From Aspidapion aeneum (lineage: Eukaryota > Arthropoda > Insecta > Coleoptera > Brentidae): a DNA stretch of 64,000 nt. The stretch's first letter is position 1; each line of letters opens with the position of its first letter. Made by a program: the position numbers and the translations under genes. The DNA lies in the NCBI GenBank assembly GCA_963576565.1, contig OY755047.1, positions 25,303,171 to 25,367,170 on the forward strand, given 5' to 3'. Positions 31,946 to 42,800 of the stretch are shown here, piece after piece. The notes beneath the pieces are model-generated. The model saw only the letters and a program-made list of their open reading frames with translations. It made no database searches and was not told where the DNA came from.

Positions 31946-33178
31946 CGAGGATGGGATGAAAAGTTTTCGGCCTAACATAGAACGTAACACCATAGTGACT
32001 AAATAATAATTTATTTTTCTACATAGTCCCCTTGGACCCCTTGTAAGGTAATACATTTGGCCCAACGATGTTCAACTGATTTGATGCATCACTGAAGTCT
32101 GATTTATCCAACTCGTCAAAATAGGCGTTTGTAACTGCAATGACTTCTAAATCTGAGGAAATTTTTTTTCCAGCAAGAAATTTTTTTAGGTTTAGAAACA
32201 AATAAAAGTCTGACGGGGCTAGGTCTGGCGAATAAGGTGGATGGTTTAACAGTTCAAAGCCTAGCTGATGGATTTTAGCCATTACGAGAGCGGACTTGTG
32301 GCAAGGTGCATTGTTCTGATAAAACAGAATTTTCTTTTTTGCCAAACCAGGGCGTTTTTCGCTTATATATGCTTGAGCTGGTCCAAAGTCGCTATAGTAC
32401 TCTGATTTTATTGTTCTTCCTTTTTCGAGATAATCTATGAGCAGTATCCATTTAGCGTCCCAAAAGACCGTTGCTGTGGCCAAGCAGACGGTACTGCCTT
32501 TGCCTTCTTTGGAACTGGTTCGTCCTTTGCCGTCCATTGTTTGGACTATTGCTTAGTTTCATAGGTATAATGATGAACTCATGTTTCATCAACCGTAATA
32601 AATCTACGCAAAACGTCCCCTGAATCACTTCAGTGCAAAATGCTCCTCTGAAATGGTTAGACGCACAAGCTTTTGATCTGGCGTGAGCAAACGCGGCACC
32701 CATCGGGCGGATAGCTTTTTCATACCTAAAACTTCACATAAAATATGGTGAACTCGCTCTTTTCATATGCCCACAGCTTTAGCTACCTCTTCCAGTCTTA
32801 ATCTGCTCTTCTTCAGAAGTTGCCGTTTTTGGCCTGCCAGAACGCGGAGCATCATCAGTGCTAGTACGACCATGTTTAAAGTCCGATACCCAGGTTTTAA
32901 CTGTGGTACAGGAAGGAGGAGATTCCCCTGATGTAGCATCTAGTTCAAGAGCTTTAATTTCCGTTGACGACCCTTATTGATGTGAAAATATTTTATCACG
33001 GCTCTTATCTCGTTTTTTTCCATCTTTTAAAATTGACACACTGTATAAACTTTCAAAATAAGCAGGAGACAAACTACTTGACGCACTGATCACAACCAAG
33101 GCTACACAAACACGTTGGAAGAGGAAAGCAAATCGGGCCTGCTATAGGCTAGGCCGGAAACTTTTCATATCATCCTCG
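31946..33178 (-). mobile_element. Mariner element, 1.23 kb, TA flanked
   Basis: Inverted ends CGAGGATGGGATGAAAAGTT and AACTTTTCATATCATCCTCG with TA at 31944-31945 and 33179-33180. Normal mariner length, with one transposase on the minus strand. Confidence 0.92.
32019..32703 (-). pseudogene. Mariner transposase with stops and a lost Asp
   Basis: Minus-strand blocks read FITVDET, stop, VHHYTYETKQ, stop, SKQW around the first catalytic Asp; then a 172-codon open stretch with VFWDAKWILLIDYLEKG, LFYQNNAPCHKSALVMAKIH and HPPYSPDLAPSDFYLF. The second catalytic Asp, usually in QDNAPxH, is Asn here (codon at 32313-32315). The third Asp (SPDLAPSD) remains. Premature stops and the substitution mean no activity. 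Confidence 0.9.
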
Positions 33179-33180
33179 TA

Positions 33181-33429
33181 AAGGGCTTTTTTAAGAATTC
33201 TATAAAGATTTTAAAATGTTTTCGGAACATAAGAATAAACCAGCCTCTTTGAAGGGTTTAATTTAATTCTGTCTGCCATTTTGGAATTTAAGATGACGGA
33301 CAAAAAAATATGTTTGCCTTAAAGCCTCATCAATTCCCTGCAAAATACAGTTCGCTTTGTTAAAATCGATGATACAGTTAGAAAGTTAAAGTGAAAAACA
33401 TTGTGTCCGGTTCTTTTTGGCCCGCCCGG
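33181..33429. mobile_element. CCGGGTG foldback family, half copy
   Basis: Only the right half: ACATAAGAATAAACCAGCCT, then TCTGTCTGCCATTTTGGAAT, and end TTTTGGCCCGCCCGG followed by TA. It begins exactly beside the mariner TA, but the sequence left of the mariner is not the missing half, so the truncation has another cause. Confidence 0.65.
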
Positions 33430-33431
33430 TA

Positions 33432-34085
33432 TATTTACTTGTGCTGCTAAATTTCATAGCTCGGACTTAAAACATAAAAGAAGGTGGTTTGGTTGTCTAC
33501 TTGGCCCCTCCACTCCGGAAATCCTGACTCACCCATACCTGATGCCCCTTGAGAGCCAAGGTCGGCGTACGTCCCTGACTTTGGATGCAAGCAGAATAAA
33601 AAAGCGATCAAATGCGGGATTAGTAGAAAATCTGTAGTTTATTTATGTAAATTTGAAAAAATATATTTTGAATACTAATGCCGGAAATCGAAATAAAAAT
33701 CAAAATGATAGGAATCACATTCACATCACATTTAAGTACTTTATTTATAAAAAAAAATAACTTTTTTAAGTAGTATGAATAGCGTTTTTCTTTAATCAAT
33801 CATTTTCTTACCTACCTAAGTGGTTTTTGGCCAAAACAAAACAAATTTTCACTTAACTACTTAATTATATAACAAATCAAAAGCATTTTTAGATTTGTAA
33901 GAAAAAAATATCACATTTTTATTTGTCAACGTAAGTAAATAAGAAATAAAATTTATGCTGATGTTCTTTTAATTTGCGACATTCTTAATAACAATTACAT
34001 AAAAATTGTGTATGAACGAAGAGTGAAAGTGGTGGGTTTTGATGTAGGGAAGAACGGGGCAAGACGGCTAACCCGCAAGTGGTAA
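33432..34085. other. Intergenic, nothing recognised
   Basis: A 78-codon plus frame at 33401-33637 has no family resemblance; the rest is AT-rich. No element ends. Confidence 0.35.
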
Positions 34086-34090
34086 CGTAC

Positions 34091-34756
34091 GCCCACATAG
34101 CACAAAAATCACATCATGCTTAAAGATAACTTAAAAACCCTCGTTATTTTCATGTGCCAAATTCACACTTAAAAATTTCTCCACAACATATTCTAAAACG
34201 CCACTAGATTAAGACTTCTCAAACCTACTAACTTTTTGCGTATTATTTTGTCACGTTTTTTCTCTATATGTTTTTTTATTAAAAAGAGGCATGAAAGCCT
34301 GTTCTAATACCCTGCTTCTACCAATGCATGCTAACCTCGATTCAAAAAACGCATCAGGTGACGCTGCATTTAAAACCAGTGCAAATCCATTGCCCATCAC
34401 GTGATGCGTTTTTTGAATTGGGGTGGGCATGCATTGGTGGAAACAGGGTATAAAAGACCTCTAGATAAAGACTTATTAAAAGTAATAACTTTCTGCGTCT
34501 TTTTTGTCACGTTTTTTTAACAACTTTTTTTTAACTTAAAAGTGACACGAATTCGCACATTGCTGTTTTTATTTGATAGTGACGTTATTACAACGCCGAT
34601 TTTAGCAATGTTATTTTTTATAACGTTAATGAATGACGTACTAAGCTTGTTTTCATATATAAAATAAACCTTTTTTTTCTAGCAGCTTCTAAAATCAACG
34701 TTTTTTTTCTCACGCATTTTTTTTGCGTGTTAAACACGGGATTGTGCTATGTGGGC
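34091..34756. mobile_element. Element with GCCCACATAGCACAA inverted ends
   Basis: GCCCACATAGCACAAAAATC at 34091 is mirrored by GATTGTGCTATGTGGGC ending at 34756. Inside, a roughly 90-bp block (AAGACTT...TAACTTT, TGTCACGTTTTTT) is duplicated directly and separated by the MITE at 34310-34448. No ORF. Confidence 0.55.
34310..34448. mobile_element. 139-bp foldback MITE, TA flanked
   Basis: CCCTGCTTCTACCAATGCAT against ATGCATTGGTGGAAACAGGG, and ATTCAAAAAACGCATCA against TGATGCGTTTTTTGAAT, flanked by TA. Nearly the whole length is mirrored. Confidence 0.8.
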
Positions 34757-34879
34757 GTCTGTGAGATTGATGACAGGGGAAAAACTAGTTTAAAACGCCG
34801 ACGCAGAACCAAGCGATCTGCGCACCCATGTACATGTGTTAAACTTATCCATCCATTGCCATACCACGAAGGTCTAGGA

Positions 34880-36412
34880 CAACTGGGCGCCGCCAACTCG
34901 GCGCCGCCAACTGGGCGCCGGCCTTAAAAACTTTTTTTTGATAAAATGTGTAGATGAAAAATAAAATATATTATTTATATAAAAACATGTATAAAAAATC
35001 CTTTACGCAATTTTTGTTGAAATTTGTTTTTGTTAAGTAAAGTTAAATCCATTAAGTCGACTGTTGAATATTGGTAGTTGTAGTGTTTGGTAACCTGGTA
35101 ACACTACAATTTACGTTTTTTATTACAAAAATGGCGGATCCAAAAATCAAAATGCCGGATCCAAAATGGCGGATTTTCTTATTTACTAACCGATTTGTCT
35201 CAAACTTGAAAAATTACATTACTTGAGGTCATTTAACAAAATTTTTTACTCAAACTTAAAAAAATCAAAATGTCGGATCCAAAATGGCGGATTTTCTTAT
35301 TTACTAACCGATTTGTCTCAAACTTGAAGTATTACATTGCTTGAGGTCATTTAACACAATTTTTTACTCAAACTTAAAAAAAACAAAATGGCGGATCCAA
35401 AATGGCGGTTTTTCTTATTTACTAACCGATTTGTCTCAAACTTGAAATATTACATTGCTTTAGGTCATTTAACACAATTTTTAACTCAAACTTAAAAAAA
35501 AACAAAATGGCGGATCCAAACTGGTGGATTTTCTTATTTACTAACCGATTCGTCTCAAACTTGAAATATTACATTGCTTGAGGTCATTTAACACAATTTT
35601 TTACTCAAACTTAAAAAAATCAAAATGGCGGATCCAAATTAGCAGATTTTCTTATTTACCAACCGATTTGTCTCAAACTTAAAATATTACATTGCTTGAG
35701 GTCATTTAACAAAATTTTTTACTCAAACTTAAAAAAATCAAAATCAAAATGGCGGATTTTCTTATTTACTAACCGATTTGCCTCAAACTTAAAATATTCG
35801 GCCGTTTTGATCTTTTTAAGTTTGAATTGTGTTAAATGATCTCAAGCAATGTAATATTTCAAGTTTGAGACAAATCGGCTAGTAAATAAGCAAATCCGCC
35901 ATTTTGGATCCGCCATTTTGATTTTTTTAAGTTTGAGTAAAAAATTTTGTTAAATGACTTCAAGCAATGTAATACTTCAAGTTTGAGACAAATCGGGTGA
36001 TAAATAAGAAAATCCGCCATTTTGGATCCGCCATTATGATGTTTTTAAGTTTGAGTAAAAAATTGTGTTAAATGACCTCAAGCAATGTAATATTTCAAGT
36101 TTGAGACAAATCGGTTAGTAAATAAGAAAATCCGCCATTTTGATTTTTGGATCCGCCATTGTTGTAATAAAAAACGTAAATTGTAATGTTACCATGTTAC
36201 CAAACACTACAACTACCAAGATTCAACGGTCAGTTTAATGGATTTAACTTTACTTAACAAAAACAAATTTCAAAAAAATTGCGTAAAGAATTTTTTAAAG
36301 ATGTTTTTATATAAATAATATATTTTATTTTTCATCTACACATTTTATCAAAAAAAATTTTTTTAGTCCAGCCTAGTTGGCGGCGCCGAGTTGGCGGCGC
36401 CCAGTTGTCCCA
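34880..36412. mobile_element. 1.5-kb palindromic element with GGCGCC-rich ends
   Basis: Left end AACTGGGCGCCGCCAACTCG repeated twice, right end GGCGGCGCCGAGTTGGCGGC. The arms next to them mirror TTTTTTTTGATAAAATGTGT, TAAAGTTAAATCCATTAA and GTAGTGTTTGGTAACCTGGT. Between the arms is an array of about 118-bp subrepeats that flips orientation near 35800. Non-coding. Confidence 0.85.
35130..36150. repeat. Subrepeat array: six direct then three inverted units
   Basis: The marker CGATTTGTCTCAAACTT starts at about 35191, 35309, 35427, 35546, 35663 and 35773; its reverse complement occurs at about 35871, 35989 and 36108. Each unit also holds AAAATGGCGGATCCAAAATG, GGTCATTTAACA and TTTTTACTCAAACTTAAAAA. 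Units are close to identical, suggesting recent expansion or homogenisation. Confidence 0.9.
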
Positions 36413-36963
36413 TTCCGGCCACGACTGAGTCTTGTTCAAAGTCTCGTAAGCTATAAGGTGGACCAAAAAATTTTTTTGTTTTTCGGCTGTAGTTTTTTTG
36501 CCTTTTGTTTGAATTTTGTGAGTTTGGTCTCTATCAAAACTTAAGGCTTGAGACGAAGCTTTTTTATTAAAATTGACATTTCTGTGAAAACCAAAATGGT
36601 GCATGATTTTAAAATTTAACCATTTTTGAGACCCCCTGCCAAATTATTTTGTGCACTGTATTCGATTTTAAATATTGGCTGAAAAGCCACGTCTTTGCCG
36701 TACGCAAAATGGTATCATCTGGACAAATTGGCTAAGAAATAATACAGTTGAACCTTAACTAATTAGGTGCTGATTTTATCATTTGTGTAACGTAGGTAAA
36801 AAAATGGTTGTTTTTGTTCAACTGTGGATTTATCAAAGACTATTTAATATCTACGGTAATGGGCACAACCAAAAGCTTGGGTCTTGTACTACACTATAGT
36901 TGATGTTGTATATAAGTGACGTCATAGCTATGGTAAACAAAATTTTACGGCAAAATCTAAGTA

Positions 36964-37875
36964 GGGGAGAGTGGGGGAATAACGGCCCCTTAAGGAATTT
37001 CTCAATTATTTAAAACATTTTAGGAGTTATAAAATTACCTGAAGGTTTAAATAAAAGGCAGGTTCATTTACAAAATATGTATTATAATAACAGTTTGAAA
37101 TAAACTTTTAAAAAAATACACATTTTTAAAAAAATATATGTAGATGCCGGTATTACCCAACAGCTTGAGGTAATAGCAGCCGGGGGGCCGGTATTGTCAA
37201 CAATCAGATATAAAACTTTTCTTCTTTTCTCCAATAGTGCAAGCTTTGTGAGCCCAACCAGCACATATTACACATCTTATCCAGATCTCTTTATTTTTTC
37301 CAAAATCGCCACTCACAATTCTCGAATAGTGCGCCCATTTTCGAATGCTGCAAGAGCTGCCTGAAGACTCTCCTTAGACCAAGAAGCCTTATTTGTCTTG
37401 GCTTATACGTCCTTGGCATCTGAAAAAAAATATATATATTACATAACAAACTCGTTGGGGTAAAACCGGCCGGGCCGACATTGCCCCCACAACTATGTCC
37501 GATATTACCCCAAAACGCATGTAAAAAAAAATCTAGTTATGATTTTAAAATGCCTAAACATATTAAATTTGTAAGTAGACTGAAAGAAAGGGAACACTAA
37601 GTAAGCTATTTGTACACACAATTAGTAATTTAAAAACTTACCGTTCCAAAATAATCAGTTTAAATCATGAGACTTTTCTTACTGTAGCACGTGCGTATTT
37701 ATAAAATCCACTGTAAGATCGGCTGATGGTCTCCTTTTACCCTTTGAAAGAAACTGAGCGCTTGATGTGCCGCCGACTTGATAGACAGCATACAGGCGCG
37801 CCATCAATTTCACTGGAGTGGGAGATATTTGCAGGCTGGTATTACCCCAGAGGCCGGCATTCCCCCACTCTCCCC
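36964..37875 (-). mobile_element. Pogo-type element, internally deleted
   Basis: Inverted ends GGGGAGAGTGGGGGAATAAC and GGCATTCCCCCACTCTCCCC, TA on both sides (36962-36963, 37876-37877), 912 bp. It contains a pogo-type DNA-binding domain remnant on the minus strand, but no DDE catalytic domain. Confidence 0.85.
37300..37430 (-). pseudogene. Pogo transposase psq/CENP-B-type HTH remnant
   Basis: Minus strand: MPRTYK, then after a one-base frameshift KTNKASWSKESLQAALAAFE and NGRTIREL, then a stop. This is the helix-turn-helix start of pogo/Tigger transposases (psq domain). The remainder is missing or decayed. Confidence 0.75.
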
Positions 37876-37879
37876 TAAA

Positions 37880-38348
37880 GAAGCCTTAAAAAATTAGTGT
37901 TTCACTTTGTACATGCAGTGTGCCGCTCGGGGTTTAATGTTCGAATGATAAAACACTAAGAAGAATTGATTTGTTGAATTTGATGTATCATTGGTTTAGC
38001 TTTACAAAACTGAAAAATTTTCACAAATTCCAGAAAATTCTTTTAAAGGAGAGATCAAATAGGTACTTACCTAATAAATAAAAATCCGAAACATAAAATT
38101 ATATTATTATTATACAAAATAATAATAAAAAAATTAAAGGAAGTGCGTGCCACTGTATATACCCCTCCACTCCCTTCCCGACAATCAAGGTTTTGATGAC
38201 GCGGTGTCACTTTAATACAACATCAAGTATAGCTGTATCCTTAATTGGTAGTTTTGATAAAATTTAAAATTTCTCATGCTTTTATAACTTTTTTAACCCA
38301 CTTTCCAAAAGTGTATATACGCCAATGACATCAATTTAAAAATAACAC
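37880..38348. other. Intergenic, nothing recognised
   Basis: AT-rich. TATATACGCCAATGACATCA near 38320 and TGCCACTGTATATAC near 38149 echo CAGTGGCG-type ends but make no convincing pair. Confidence 0.3.
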
Positions 38349-38560
38349 ATCACCAAAAACATATTTAATAATAACGTTAAGAAACCAACATTTAAAGAAC
38401 CAGATGTAATTTTATTAACATTAAAAATACTACCATCAATATAAATGATTTATTTTTATAATATTTTTGCTAGATCTCATTTCTTACGTTGAAAGTAAGA
38501 TATATGAAAATATTTTGTTTTTTTTTTAAATTTAAATTTTTTTAAATGAAATTATACATA

Positions 38561-40682
38561 CCGGGTGGGCCAAAAAAAACCGGACAATTTTTTTCGTTAA
38601 AACTTTTGAACTATACTATCGATTTTAACGCAACAAACTGCACTTGGCATAGAATTAATCAGAGTTTTAACTAAATATATTTTTCTGTCCGCCATCTCAA
38701 AATCCAAGATGGCGGACGAAATTAAAATGTACCCTTCAAGGTTGCTCGTTTATTCTTGTGTTGCGAACATGTTCTAATTATCTTTTTGAATTAGTAAAAA
38801 AGCTACATTCTTGCCGCGCACAACAAGGTACAAGTCAGCAAAATCGGTTCAGTGGTTCTAAAAACAAATATTTTTGTTTCAACCAATATTTTGCATACTA
38901 TACGATTGCCTTGCCAATGATGTGTGCATTTATTTCCTGATAAAATCATTATTACTAAACCGATTTTAATTAAATAAAAAGCGTCATAATGAGAATTGAT
39001 TGCTATTTAAAGACCATGATCAAAGTTTATCGCCATATTAAAATTTATGATGGCAGACAGACTCATACTTGATTTTTCAAAACGGCGTGTTTATTTTTAT
39101 TTTCCGAAAATACGCTAGGTTTTTTTTTGAATTTATAGAAAAGCACTACTTTTCCCCCCACAATGAGGAACAAATTAGTAAAATCGGTGTGGTGGTTCTC
39201 TAAAAATCTATTATTATTTAACCATTGTTTTACAGATTATACGCTTGCAGTGCCAATCCTGTCTGCACTCATTTCCTTGTAAATTCGTTACTACTAAACC
39301 GATTTTAGTAAAATAAAAAAAAATTATGGTAAGAATTAATTGTTCTTTAACGACAATTATTAAAATCGGATCAGTAATAATAAATGTATAAAGAAATAAT
39401 TGCAGAAATGATTGGCAATGAAATCGTAGAATTTGTTAAACAATCGTTAAAACAAAATCAGTGAGAACCACTATACCGATTTTATTAGTTTGTACCTCGT
39501 TATACGGGAGAAAGGTAGTATTTTTCTATAAATTTAAAAAAAAAACCAGAACATTGTCGGAAAATAAGAATAAACGTGCCTCGTTTAAGGGTCAAGTATG
39601 ATTCTGTCAAACATCTTAACTTTTAAGATGGCGGCGAATCTCGATTATAATATTTAAAGAGCAATCAAGTCTCACCATGTTTTTTTTTATTTCACTAAGA
39701 TCGGTTTCGTAATAATGCGTTTATAAGGAAATTAATGCAGACAGTATTAGCAATGCAATCGTATAATCTGTAAAACAATGGCTGAAACAAAAATAATTTT
39801 TTTGTGAACCACCGATTTTACTAATTTGTACCTCGTTGTTCGGGGAAAAAGTAGTGCTTTGCTATAAATTTGAAAAAACTAAAACATTATGTCAGAAAAT
39901 AAGAATAAACATGCCATTTTGAAAAATCAAGTACGATTCTGTCCGCCATCTTAAATTTTAAGATGGCTGTAAATTTTGATCATAGTCTTTAAAAGGCAAT
40001 CAATTCTCATCAGAATGTTTTTTATTTCATCAAAATCTGTTCAGTATTAATGAAGTTATAAGGAAATAAATGCAGGCATGATTGGCAAGGCAATCGTATA
40101 CAGCGGCGTAGCGTGCCCGAAAGGGCGGAGGGGGCGACAGCTAAAAAAGGCGCCTCTGAAAACTGAAAAAAAATCTTGCGACCAAAAAAAAAAAACAAGG
40201 TCTTTATGTCGTTAGTTTCTTTTGGCGCCCACTCAATTGGCCGTTGCCGGCCCGACTTAATAAAGCTGGGGGCGCTTCGGCCACCAATGGGGCGCCACTA
40301 CCCTCGGGGCGGGGGGGGGCGACGAACCCCCCGCGCCCCCCCCCCCACGCTACGCCGCTGATCGTATAATATTCAAAACAATAATTGAAAAAAATATATT
40401 TTTTTTTAGAACCACCGAACTGATTTTGCTGATTCGTACCTTGTTGTGCGTGGCAAGAATGGAGCTTTTTTATCGGTTTAAAAAAATAATTAAACGAGCA
40501 TCTTTCAAGGGTACATTTTAATTTCGTCCGATAGCTTGGATTTTGAGATGACGGAGAAAAACATATAATTAGTCAAAACTCTGATTAGTTCTCTTGCAAG
40601 TGCAATTTGTTCCATTAAAATTGATTATCTAGTTCAAAAGTTATAACAAAAAAAAATTGACCGGTTTTTTTGGCCCACCCGG
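38561..40682. mobile_element. CCGGGTG foldback family, long copy B
   Basis: CCGGGTGGGCCAAAAAAAAC at the left and TTTTTTTGGCCCACCCGG at the right, TA on both sides. Arms mirror AATTAATCAGAGTTTT and CCGCCATCTCAAAATCC. It includes the 260-bp hAT-type MITE at 40101-40360. Closely related to 29472-31310 in block order. Confidence 0.88.
40101..40360. mobile_element. hAT-type MITE with TSD ATCGTATA
   Basis: 260 bp with perfect inverted ends CAGCGGCGTAGCGTG and CACGCTACGCCGCTG, flanked by ATCGTATA at 40093-40100 and 40361-40368. Interior has AATAAAGCTGGGGGCGCTTC and GC-rich tracts. Near twin of 46927-47166. Confidence 0.93.
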
Positions 40683-41717
40683 TATAGGGCACTGCCTTTA
40701 GTTCCACTACCAGACCCGGCCGTTTTTTAGTTTCGGTAATAGAGACGCTTTTTGTTATTTTGCCTTAGAGTAATAATAATATATATTACTCTGAGTATTT
40801 TGCTTAGAATATTTGCCTTTTTTAAAAACAAACGTGGCAAATTAAAATTAAAATTTATTTGGTATAGTAGAATTTCCTTTACTGAGTGTCGAGTTCTGAA
40901 AACCTAAACGGACTCTTCCTGCTCAGCGTTTCCAAAGTAGAAAAAATGTATTTACGTTATGTTACTAGTGATAGTGATAGTTGAATGTAATAGCAGGTTA
41001 AATAAATAAATAAATAAATAAATTTAAGTTACCTTATTTTTTGAGATATTTGAAAAAAATATATTTTTTCAGTGTTAAAAAAACATTTATTTTTCAATGT
41101 TAAAAAAACTTTTTGAACTTTGAAAAATTTGAATTTTTTTAATGTTCGAAAAATAATTAAGAAAACGGGTTATTACGCTTCTTTTTCCCTATGAATATAA
41201 CGTTATAACTAATTAATGTTATTAAAATGTTTTTGTATTTAGTGGAGAAATTCAAATAGATTATGAATTTCCCTCCCTTAACTTAAGAAGGCCATGTAAA
41301 TTATGAACCTGCCCGCCCTTGACTGCTGTTTATTTGTGGTGCGATTTGTATAAATAAATTGAAAAAAATCATGGTAGCCTTTTTTTGAGTCTTTTGCAAC
41401 AATTTGTAGATTACAAATAACAAAAGAAATTTCTTTACAAGACATACAAAAGCAAATTAAAAATGTAACAATACCCTTGAAAATTTTAAACACCTGCGCG
41501 CGATAAAACCCCATGCATCATCTTACACAATGGACTCAAACCTGGTAAAAGTAATAAACACTACGTGTAGAAAAAACAAATTCACCGATGAAATGATGTT
41601 AAAAAAATTCTTATTGTTTTTTTCTTGAGTCAAGAAAATATAGGTTTTAAATTAAGAAAATAATGGTTTTTGTTTAATGGAGTAATGCCTGGCAACTTTA
41701 TCGCGATCATAATAATA

Positions 41718-41962
41718 TGGACTTATTGAAATAAAACCTTAATTTAAAATCGGCAGTATTGGAACAGATTTACATATAAAAAGCAGCTGCTTTCTCTCAA
41801 AATTCGGCGTTTGTGTATTTTTGAACCGCATAAATATTAGCGATTATTTTTAAATTTGACTTTGCATGTCAATTTTGAGAGGTCAGCTGTCAGTTTTGTT
41901 TATAAATCTGTCAGAATTAAGCCGACTTTAAAATAAAGACAGATTTTATTCCAATAAGTCCC
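41718..41962. mobile_element. GGACTTATTGGAATAAAA MITE, copy 2
   Basis: Inverted relative to 25649-25926: starts GGACTTATTGAAATAAAACC, ends TTTTATTCCAATAAGTCCC; shares CATATAAAAAGCAGCTGCTT and CAATTTTGAGAGGTCAGCTG. Lies in the centre of the large foldback. Confidence 0.8.
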
Positions 41963-41979
41963 TAATGACACTTTTTGGT

Positions 41980-42800
41980 GTGGTTAGCCGCTAGTAAACT
42001 TCGTAGTCTATTTGCCCTGTTTTAACCAGTGGCGTAGATTCTTATAAAATTGGATCGAGCAGATGAACGGGGAGAAAAAAATTAAAACCTCACACGAATA
42101 AAACAAATTAGAATTAACTCGATCCCCCACCCGGGGCCCCGGGGATCATAGTAAAATAAGTATTTTTTCAGAGATATTAGGATTAAATAAAGCACAAAAA
42201 TAGGTAGGTAACTATTTACGTTACTACACCGGAAACTTGAACATTACAGGTCAAACCAGAAAATTTACAGGATGAGCTTCAGTCCATCTTTTTGGCATGG
42301 TGTATTTAGTATTTCTAATCATATTTAGAGATCTTATAGATTGTCGTAACAAGGTAAAACTTTTCCTCTGTCAGTGATTCTCTCTTTGCAGTGACTTAAT
42401 TTTTTATAAATAAGGTCTTCACTATAAGTATTAAAAGGAAGAATATACCTTAAACGGACAACCCTTAGTATATTTGCTTCTTCTGATACCTGCTCTATAT
42501 TTCTGATAGCTCTTTAGAATTCCAATATACTTTTACTATGCTTTTGTCTTTGGGAATATTTATCAGGAGTTTGTTTAGAATTTATAATGTTTTAACTTTA
42601 CACAGCTATTTATAAAGTAAAATGATTTTAAAAAAGTTACCATACCAATTTATTAAGATTCTTAACATTTGGACCATTAAGTTTAAAATATAATTTCGAG
42701 CATTAGCGGGCGGCGACTGGCTCACTTGAAAAAAACACCCTATAAGTATAGGTAGGTACTTAATCACCCACCAAACACAAAAACATTTTAATAATGTCAA
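41980..42800. other. Centre of the large foldback, non-coding
   Basis: Contains CAGTGGCGTAGATTC at 42027 with GC-rich text to about 42150 (an unpaired end of a CAGTGGCG-type element), then AT-rich sequence. No ORF with family resemblance. Confidence 0.35.

Noticed and set aside
35130..36150. Array of similar units considered as CRISPR
   Set aside because: Units are 118 bp with no unique spacers, in an animal genome and partly inverted; it is a subrepeat array.
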